DNA of 11,504 bases from NCBI GenBank assembly GCA_964420285.1, contig CAYQTE010000108.1, positions 1 to 11,504 on the forward strand, given 5' to 3'. Shown here one piece after another: positions 1-5,846 of this stretch. Each line of letters opens with the position of its first letter. The first letter of the stretch is position 1. The notes beneath the pieces were generated by a model. The model was not told the origin of the DNA, ran no database searches, and worked only from the letters and a program-made list of their open reading frames with translations. The stretch is from CAYQTE01 sp964420285. GTDB taxonomy: Bacteria; Planctomycetota; Phycisphaerae; Tepidisphaerales; Tepidisphaeraceae. The translations under genes were made by a program, and so were the position numbers.

Positions 1-858
1 CCGGTCATTTCGATTGTCGTTCCCAATTACAACGGGGCCGCCACCCTTGCAGATACGCTCCAGAGCCTGGTCGATCAGGACTATCCGCACAAGGAAATCC
101 TGGTCGTGGACGGCGGCTCGACCGATGCCTCCGTCCGCATCATTGAACGCTACTCCCCGCACATCGCTTGGTGGGTCAGTGAAAAAGACAACGGCCAGAC
201 CGCCGCCATCAACAAGGGCCTGGCCCGAGCCAAGGGACAGGTCGTTCAATGGCTCTGCAGCGACGACCGTCTGGAAGCAGGGGCGCTGCGAATCGTCGCC
301 GAAGCCTTCGCGGCCGATGAGAAAATTGATGTCCTTGTCGGCGCATGCAGGACAATTTATCCGGCCGAGCATCGTGAGCTGATCGACCGGCCCGATGCGC
401 TGCGGATCGAGCTGATCCCGGTGGCAACGCCGTTCAGCCAGCCGAGCTGTTTTTTCCATCGCTCATTGCTACGCACGCCGGCGTTGGACGAGTCGTATCA
501 TTACGCGCTCGATCTGGAACTCTGGGCCTATTTCAAGTCGCGGAACGTCAACTGGAAGATCATCGACAACGTGCTGAGCGTGTACGTGATGAGCGGCCAG
601 AACAAAACCAGCACCGGCGGCGAAAAGATCACCCGCGAGATCGAGCGCGTCTACACCACATACGTCCACGAGCGCGTGCCGCTCACCTGGTGGGCGCGGC
701 ATTTGACCTATCCGATGGATCGCTTCCGCAAGCGCCATCCCGGCCCACTGAGCGACTTGGCCGTCCGCACCGCCAAGGCCAGCCTGTGTGTCGCTCTGGC
801 CCCGTTTTATGGCGGATTCACCCGCGTGCGCGCCATGAATTGGAGCGCCCATGCCTGA
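1..858 (+). CDS. Family 2 glycosyltransferase (GT-A fold), 5' end cut by window edge
   Basis: The frame is open from base 1 to the TGA at 856-858, giving 285 visible residues. It begins inside the first beta strand of a GT2 domain (PVISIVVPNYNG), so only a few N-terminal residues and the start codon should be missing. An internal GTG at 106 is not a plausible start because the domain runs upstream of it. Visible motifs are VVDGGSTD (about residues 35-42, nucleotide binding), the metal-binding triplet in WLCSDDRL (Ser87-Asp88-Asp89) and DLELW near residue 170. The SDD context resembles GT2 enzymes with a W-L-N-S-D-D signature, here with Cys for Asn. Members move a sugar from a nucleotide donor to a lipid-linked or glycan acceptor at the cytoplasmic membrane face; donor and acceptor cannot be told from sequence. 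Its 3' end overlaps the acyltransferase gene by 8 bp, which suggests translational coupling. Confidence 0.93.
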   Translation, partial: PVISIVVPNYNGAATLADTLQSLVDQDYPHKEILVVDGGSTDASVRIIERYSPHIAWWVSEKDNGQTAAINKGLARAKGQVVQWLCSDDRLEAGALRIVAEAFAADEKIDVLVGACRTIYPAEHRELIDRPDALRIELIPVATPFSQPSCFFHRSLLRTPALDESYHYALDLELWAYFKSRNVNWKIIDNVLSVYVMSGQNKTSTGGEKITREIERVYTTYVHERVPLTWWARHLTYPMDRFRKRHPGPLSDLAVRTAKASLCVALAPFYGGFTRVRAMNWSAHA

Positions 859-1966
859 ATCGGCCGAGCGTGATTGCTATCTCGACGTGATTCGCGCCGC
901 CGCCATCGTGCTGGTCGTCGTCTATCACGTCATGGAAATGTCCCCCGTCGAACTGCCCCGCGTTCGCGCGATCACCCATTGGGGCGCTTACGGAGTGGAT
1001 GTCTTCTTCGTGCTCAGCGGCTGGCTGATCGGCGGACTGTACTGGCGCGAACGGCGGCGATTCGGCAACGTGCGCCTGAGCCTCTTTCTGCCCCGCCGCT
1101 GGATTCGCACCATTCCTCCGTATCTGGTTGCGCTGTTCATGTCGTGGCTGGCCGTGCGGGTCTACAGAAACGAGGCCTTCGATTTTCGCTATCTCATCTT
1201 CATTCAGAACTATTTTCGCAAGATCCCATTTTTCGAGGTGAGCTGGTCATTGTGCGTTGAAGAGCATTTCTATTTGTTCCTGCCGCTGCTTTTGTGGGTG
1301 TGGACACGGCTGGGGCTCTGGACCCACGGACTGTTCGCGCTGCTTGTGGTAACCTCGCCGGTTTGCAGGCTGATCACGGCACGCCATGGACTTACGGACG
1401 ATTTCGGCCGCGCACTGGCCGCCACGCATTTGCGCATGGACGGCCTGATTCTGGGATTCTGGATGGCGTTCTTTCCGAGTATGGCGCCCGCCCATTGGCA
1501 ACGCCTCCGGGTCGCCGCCCAATGGCTCCTGCTCCCAGCGTGTGCGGCGCTGGCCTGTCTGCCGCTCCTCTCGTCCACGCAAATGTACATCGCGGGACTG
1601 GCGGTCCTGGCCGTCGCGCTGACGGTGATCCTGGTCTTCATTACCGGCCGCCAACCCAATTGGTTCGCCGGTTCTTCGGTAATCAAATGGGTGGCACTCA
1701 CCAGTTACAGCGTCTACCTCACACACGCTCTGGCAATCCATTTTTCACTGCTGATTCTGGACCGGCTGCGCGCGAAATCGCTGGCCCAATATATTCCGCT
1801 GACCTGCTGCGTCATCGCCGTCGCGGGAGGGGTGTTCTATTTCGCCGTTGAGTGGATATCGCTGCGCCTTCGCGACCGCCTGGCCCCGCGGCGCGGTCGG
1901 GATGACGGCCTGAAGAACCCTATCCCCGCTGTGCCTTGTCCATTGCCTCAAGGCTCATCGAAATAG
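851..1966 (+). CDS. Acyltransferase 3 family membrane protein (OafA/YrhL type)
   Basis: This 371-residue polytopic membrane protein has the signatures of acyltransferase family 3, which moves acetyl or other acyl groups onto surface sugars. The family's Arg-x10-His pair is present as Arg15 and His26 in the first membrane helix. Other hallmarks are FFVLSG (52-57), the RxxxRTIPPY loop (83-91), WSLCVEEHFYLFLPLLL (132-148) and TSYSVYLTHALAI (284-296). About ten hydrophobic segments are visible, and there is no C-terminal SGNH domain, so it is the short form. The ATG at 851 is supported by GGAG at 842-845, five bases upstream and inside the preceding GT2 gene. The likely role is O-acylation of the polysaccharide built by neighbouring enzymes; the exact acyl group and sugar are unknown. 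The last 47 bp overlap the 3' end of the minus-strand GT2 gene. Confidence 0.93.
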   Translation: MPESAERDCYLDVIRAAAIVLVVVYHVMEMSPVELPRVRAITHWGAYGVDVFFVLSGWLIGGLYWRERRRFGNVRLSLFLPRRWIRTIPPYLVALFMSWLAVRVYRNEAFDFRYLIFIQNYFRKIPFFEVSWSLCVEEHFYLFLPLLLWVWTRLGLWTHGLFALLVVTSPVCRLITARHGLTDDFGRALAATHLRMDGLILGFWMAFFPSMAPAHWQRLRVAAQWLLLPACAALACLPLLSSTQMYIAGLAVLAVALTVILVFITGRQPNWFAGSSVIKWVALTSYSVYLTHALAIHFSLLILDRLRAKSLAQYIPLTCCVIAVAGGVFYFAVEWISLRLRDRLAPRRGRDDGLKNPIPAVPCPLPQGSSK

Positions 1967-2825
1967 CCCGACGCAGTCGCTTGCTTGTCCGATAGGTTTT
2001 CAAACTCACTGGCCTCCGCTGATCGCGATACTTCCAAATTCCCCCGTACCCGCGCAAAACGCCGCGCAGCAGGCGCAGCGGCTGGCCGGATGCCATTCCA
2101 TGCCACAGGCAGTTGCCGGTTGTGGCGGCCAGGTGAATCGGCATCCACGGCCAGGGCACGTTGAAATAGGCGTAGAGAACGTGATTGCGACCGCTGAGTT
2201 CCTCAATGCGGGCGCGATTGCGGCTGGGGGATTCCATGTGCTCGATGGGATCGGCGCTGCCGAGGCGCACGACATAGCCCGCACCGTACAACCGGATGGC
2301 CAGATCACCTTCTTCCACGTGCATGAACAGCGTCTCGCGGTAGCCGCCGACCTGCAAATAGGCATCGCGGCGAAACGCGATCATCCCACCGAAATAATCG
2401 AACGTCACTTCCACGACGTTGTGATCGCTGGCGGCGTAACGCACCTTGCGGTCGCTGCGCACATTGACGAACGGTATTGTTACCGCAGCGATGCGGTTGC
2501 TGTCGAAGCTGGCCAGCGTCTGCTCGACCGTTCGCGGCGAGGCCAGCACGCAATCGTCGTCCAGCGTCACCAGAAACGGCGCCGTCGCCAACTTCGCTCC
2601 GGCATTGCGCTGGAATGTCGGCCCGCGACTAGTCTCCTGGCGATGGTAATTGACCTGCGGATACTTCTCGCGTATCAGCTCCGCCGTCTGGTCGCTCGAG
2701 GCGTCGTCCATCACGAAGATCTCGACCGGCACATTCTGCGCCAACGCCGCATCGAGAACGGCCGGCAGCAAATCCGCCCGATTATGGGTCGGAATGATGA
2801 TTGCCGCCGCATTCGTCACTGCCAC
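1920..2825 (-). CDS. Family 2 glycosyltransferase
   Basis: A 301-residue GT2 enzyme on the minus strand. It opens with the strand AAIIIPTHNRADLL and carries VMDDASSDQT (nucleotide-binding aspartates), a DXD-type metal site in LVTLDDDC, FDYFGGMIAFRRDAY (acceptor-side loop) and HVEEGDLAIRLY, the usual acidic motif that supplies the catalytic base. The start is taken as the GTG at 2825, because GGAG (2831-2834) lies five bases upstream and the domain begins a few residues later. The frame stays open to an ATG at 2954, but those 43 extra residues are Arg/His-rich and match no part of the fold. It faces the acyltransferase gene and their 3' ends overlap by 47 bp. A rhamnosyl- or hexosyltransferase role in polysaccharide assembly is likely, but the sugar is unknown. 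Confidence 0.92.
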   Translation of the reverse strand: MAVTNAAAIIIPTHNRADLLPAVLDAALAQNVPVEIFVMDDASSDQTAELIREKYPQVNYHRQETSRGPTFQRNAGAKLATAPFLVTLDDDCVLASPRTVEQTLASFDSNRIAAVTIPFVNVRSDRKVRYAASDHNVVEVTFDYFGGMIAFRRDAYLQVGGYRETLFMHVEEGDLAIRLYGAGYVVRLGSADPIEHMESPSRNRARIEELSGRNHVLYAYFNVPWPWMPIHLAATTGNCLWHGMASGQPLRLLRGVLRGYGGIWKYRDQRRPVSLKTYRTSKRLRRAISMSLEAMDKAQRG

Positions 2826-2830
2826 GTGTG

Positions 2831-2834
2831 CTCC
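2831..2834 (-). promoter_or_regulatory. Ribosome binding site GGAG deciding the GTG start at 2825
   Basis: On the minus strand GGAG is followed by five bases (CACAC) and then GTG at 2825. It favours this GTG over the upstream in-frame ATG at 2954 for the GT2 gene. Confidence 0.7.
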
Positions 2835-3065
2835 AATTCGGCTTATCCGCCGCGTTCCATGGCGATCCGGCAAACGCCTCAGCCGCGGGCAAATTCGTTC
2901 CGCTCGATGGAAACTCGAATGCGGCCAATTCTCTCCCGTACGACTATCGGCCATGGCCGGCCCGCGGCATATCTACTCCACGCCCACGGCCCGTCAACCC
3001 AGGCGGCCAGGTTGCCGATAACATTCCAGGGAGATTGTCCGGTGGACCCGGCCATCTTCTTTCCG

Positions 3066-3095
3066 TTTCCCCGCGACGCCGCGCGGGCATATAAT
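3066..3095 (+). promoter_or_regulatory. Candidate sigma-70-type promoter (TATAAT at 3090-3095)
   Basis: A perfect TATAAT lies 27 bases before the ATG at 3122. The best -35 match at 18-bp spacing is TTTCCC (3066-3071), only 3 of 6 with TTGACA, and there is no TG extension. The predicted transcript start near 3102 would leave a leader of about 20 nt that includes the ribosome binding site. In such GC-rich DNA a perfect -10 box correctly placed before a gene is suggestive, not proof. Confidence 0.45.
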
Positions 3096-3121
3096 GGGCG
3101 GAGCTTCTGACAGGATCGGTA

Positions 3122-4501
3122 ATGGACATAAATACTTCCGCCGGCGGTGAGCTTCAAAGCCTCATCCAGCTTTTGCAGACGCCGTTCGGTATCACGGTGC
3201 TGGTTCTGCTTTTCCTGGCCAGCATCGCGGCGATCGTGATGCCGCGCATGCGCTGGGTGCTGCTGGCGCTGCTTTTCTGGACCGGGATGTTCGGCTACTC
3301 CGGCGCGGATTTTCAACCCTACAACATCCTGATGTATCCCCTGGACCAGATTCGCGTCTACAGCCGAACGCTGGTCGCCGGCCTTACTTTGACGCTGATT
3401 ATTCCGTCGCTGATTTCGGGCCGCGGCTGGCGAATGCGTCTGATCTCGCCGGTGGCCGTCCTGTTCCTGGTCTTCCAGTTGCTCTTTTGCGTGCGCGAGA
3501 TTTTCGCGGGCGATACGGTACGTGGACCGACGGCCATTGTGGTCTTCAGCATCACGTTCGTTGTGCTGTGCATCGGCCTGCCGCGCTGGCTTCAGTCCAT
3601 GGACGACGTTCACAATGCCATTCGATCGCTGGCCTGGGCGGCCGGGTTGTTCTGCATTTGCACGCTTGCCCAGACCCTTGAGAACAGGAACGCCATCCTC
3701 ATGGCCGGGCGCATGATCGGAACCACGGGCAATCCCCAGACCGCCGCCCTGATTCTCGGTTCGGGATTGGCGCCGCTGTGTTACATGGTCGCCCGCCGCT
3801 CGGAGGCGTTCTACGAACGCATTCTCTACGGCGCCCTGGCGGCGCTTAATGCCCTGTTCCTGGTCTGGACCGGATCGCGAACCGGCGTGATTATCGCTCT
3901 GATCGGCCTGATAGTGACCTTCCGCTACCGCCTGCATCGCCTCTTTATTGTCGGGCTTTGCAGTGCGGCGTTCTTCCTCATACTTCTGAACATTTTCGCC
4001 GATTCCACCGTCATCAACCAGCACATCTGGTCCTTTGACGACACGCGAAGCCCGGTCTGGATGTCTCAGCTTGATCAATACCTCCGCAATCCGCTCATGG
4101 GCACGCTGACCGAAGGTCAGGGCTGGGGCTATGGCGAAAACTCCTATCTCGCCGCCGCCGCACGCTATGGCACGCTTGGTATCCTGCCTCTTCTGGCCGC
4201 CGTGGCCGTGTGCGTCATCGGGATCCTCCAACTCAACGGCAACAAGCGCTATCTCCGTCAGGACGCTTTGCTGGTCGATCTCATCAGTGGCTGCCTGCTG
4301 GCTGTCGGCATTGGCGCCTGGTTTGAAGGATATCTTCTGGCCAGCTTTTCGTTTCCCACCTATTGTCTCTTGATCTATCTGGCACTCATGAACGCCCTGC
4401 GCGATATCGCGACGGCCAATTACAACCATGTCCTGGAATTGGCGCAGTCGGGCGAAGCGCCCGTTTATTTGTCTGAGGGCGAACCGGCCTACGCCGAGTA
4501 G
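3122..4501 (+). CDS. O-antigen ligase/polymerase-like integral membrane protein (WaaL/Wzy superfamily)
   Basis: A 459-residue protein with roughly ten to twelve hydrophobic segments. Its core fits the O-antigen ligase/polymerase superfamily: IGTTGNPQTAALIL (199-212) in a membrane helix, TGSRTGVIIALIGL (250-263) with the conserved arginine (Arg253), then a large extracytoplasmic loop containing RSPVW (309-313), NPLMG (323-327) and ENSYLAAAARYGTLG (339-353). WaaL ligases usually have a histidine where Glu339 stands here. The family uses undecaprenyl-diphosphate-linked glycans at the periplasmic face, either joining chains to an acceptor or polymerising repeat units. Sequence alone does not separate ligase from polymerase. 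The ATG at 3122 has AGGA (3112-3115) six bases upstream. The last 35 residues form a hydrophilic, acidic tail. The gene is convergent with the next GT4 gene, 16 bp between stops, with no clear terminator. Confidence 0.9.
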   Translation: MDINTSAGGELQSLIQLLQTPFGITVLVLLFLASIAAIVMPRMRWVLLALLFWTGMFGYSGADFQPYNILMYPLDQIRVYSRTLVAGLTLTLIIPSLISGRGWRMRLISPVAVLFLVFQLLFCVREIFAGDTVRGPTAIVVFSITFVVLCIGLPRWLQSMDDVHNAIRSLAWAAGLFCICTLAQTLENRNAILMAGRMIGTTGNPQTAALILGSGLAPLCYMVARRSEAFYERILYGALAALNALFLVWTGSRTGVIIALIGLIVTFRYRLHRLFIVGLCSAAFFLILLNIFADSTVINQHIWSFDDTRSPVWMSQLDQYLRNPLMGTLTEGQGWGYGENSYLAAAARYGTLGILPLLAAVAVCVIGILQLNGNKRYLRQDALLVDLISGCLLAVGIGAWFEGYLLASFSFPTYCLLIYLALMNALRDIATANYNHVLELAQSGEAPVYLSEGEPAYAE

Positions 4502-4517
4502 CGCCGCGAACGACTGG

Positions 4518-5738
4518 TCAATCCACAGCGCCGTTTGCTTTTCGCGCAACCGCGCGAACCGCCGTCGCCAGACCCTCCACCGGGTCAGCTTTCTTGCGCC
4601 AATCCGCCAACACCGACGCCGAATTATGCTTCAGTTCGTCGATTTTCGCGGCATCGGTCGCTGCCAGCAAGGCGCTTTGCAGTCCCTTCAAGTCGCCGGC
4701 GGCGAACGTGTATCCATTGACCCCGTCGCGGACCAGTTCCGCACCCGCGCCCACGACATCGCTGCACACAACCGCCAAGCCCGCGGCCGTCGCCTCGTTC
4801 ACCACCACCGCCCACGGCTCATAGTCGCTGGGCAGTACGAGCACGTCGCACGACTTGTACACCGCCGCCATCGCCGCCGGCTCGGCGATGAATCCCGCCC
4901 AATTCACGCGCGACGCCACCTTCGCAGGCACTCGATCATGCAACTCCCGGCGCAGGACGCCATCTCCCACGATGAGCAAGTCCCATTCCGGCCGCTGCGC
5001 CGCGATCGCCGCGAAAGCGTCGATCAGCAGGTCCACCCGTTTGACGGGAACCAGCCGTCCGGAGTAAACCACCCGCCTGCGCCCGCCCGCCAGGCCGAGG
5101 CGTTGCTCTGCCGCTTCGACGGCCTCCGCCCTGGTATTCTCGATAATCGAATAATCCGGCTCGTAAGGAAAATAGAATATCCGCTGCGGCGATGCTCCAT
5201 AGCGAATGAAATATTCCCGGCCCAAACTCCCGCAGGCGAGAATGCCGCTAGCGCCCCGCACCATCCGCCCGACGACCACGCGCTTAATCACCCGTTTCAT
5301 TCCCGTCGCCAGATCGCCGCGCACGTTGCTGTCGCCCCACAAGAGACACGGCAGGCCGCTTCGACGGCACCAGCGCATGATCCGCATTCGCCCCAGATCG
5401 TTGTATCCCATCATCGCCACGACATCGATGCGATTCTCGACCAGCCAGCGAATGATCCGGCCGCCCCGGCGCCATTCCTTCAGGGCATTGGTCAGTCGCG
5501 GCTGATCGGCCACCGGTTCACCCGGACCAAACAGGACCGGATTGATCTCGCTCGGGGCCGATAACCTCCATGCGGCATCTCCCTGTTCATGGGTGAATAG
5601 GCTCCACAGGTGAACCCCACTCAACTCGCGTGCTATCCGCGTGTGCGCCGCCAGACGGTAGGGCGTCAGGCAATTGGAAACGATTGCCAGTGACAGCGGC
5701 TTGTTCTTGTTTTCGTTTTCGCCCAAACGTATGCTCAT
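4518..5738 (-). CDS. Family 4 glycosyltransferase (GT-B fold)
   Basis: A 406-residue GT4 retaining glycosyltransferase. The N-terminal acceptor half starts at LSLAIVSNCLTPYR and includes GYNDLGRMRI and LPCLLWGDSN, typical of GT4 enzymes that act on lipid-linked sugars. The C-terminal donor half has VVYSGRLVPVKR (Arg228, Lys233), LLIVGDG and the E-x7-E motif in DYEPWAVVVNEA (Glu307 and Glu315), which holds the nucleotide-sugar. The start is placed at the ATG at 5738, about a dozen residues before the first beta strand. The frame is open back to 5897, but that extension lacks domain character and overlaps the divergent gene. No Shine-Dalgarno sequence is visible at 5738, so the start is uncertain. 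The C-terminal helix ends normally. The gene lies between two plus-strand genes, convergent with the polymerase-like gene and divergent from the fusion gene. The sugar is unknown. Confidence 0.92.
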   Translation of the reverse strand: MSIRLGENENKNKPLSLAIVSNCLTPYRLAAHTRIARELSGVHLWSLFTHEQGDAAWRLSAPSEINPVLFGPGEPVADQPRLTNALKEWRRGGRIIRWLVENRIDVVAMMGYNDLGRMRIMRWCRRSGLPCLLWGDSNVRGDLATGMKRVIKRVVVGRMVRGASGILACGSLGREYFIRYGASPQRIFYFPYEPDYSIIENTRAEAVEAAEQRLGLAGGRRRVVYSGRLVPVKRVDLLIDAFAAIAAQRPEWDLLIVGDGVLRRELHDRVPAKVASRVNWAGFIAEPAAMAAVYKSCDVLVLPSDYEPWAVVVNEATAAGLAVVCSDVVGAGAELVRDGVNGYTFAAGDLKGLQSALLAATDAAKIDELKHNSASVLADWRKKADPVEGLATAVRAVARKANGAVD

Positions 5739-5846
5739 GGTTGCCGCGGCCCAGCCCGATGTGTTTGTAGCCCAAGCTCGCCATGGTCGCAAGCGCCGAT
5801 GAACGGTGCGGCGAGGCCCAGGCGTTACCAGACCCTTGCACCGATC

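Larger units (their letters stand above)
2826..3121. other. Divergent intergenic region between GT2 and ligase/polymerase genes
   Basis: This 296-bp spacer separates two divergent starts and should hold promoters for both. Frames are open across it on both strands, but their translations are Arg/Pro-rich with no domain, and they run as shadows into the neighbouring genes. The only strong signal is a plus-strand TATAAT near 3090. A weak minus-strand candidate is TTGCCG and GATAAG about 19 bp apart just upstream of the GGAG. No RNA gene or repeat stands out. Confidence 0.6.

Noticed and set aside
2100..3110. Plus-strand 336-codon frame opposite the minus-strand GT2 gene
   Set aside because: The minus-strand frame carries all GT2 motifs and a GGAG-supported start. 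The plus-strand product is His/Arg/Ala-rich with no domain.
4490..4530. Bidirectional terminator between the convergent stops at 4501 and 4518
   Set aside because: Only short GC-rich complementarities are present, with no stable hairpin followed by a T-run on either strand.
2879..4549. Minus-strand open frame of 556 codons opposite the ligase/polymerase gene
   Set aside because: It mirrors the plus-strand membrane protein, which has clear family motifs and membrane helices. The antisense product is Gln/Asp/Arg-rich with no fold, as expected from complementing high-GC codons.
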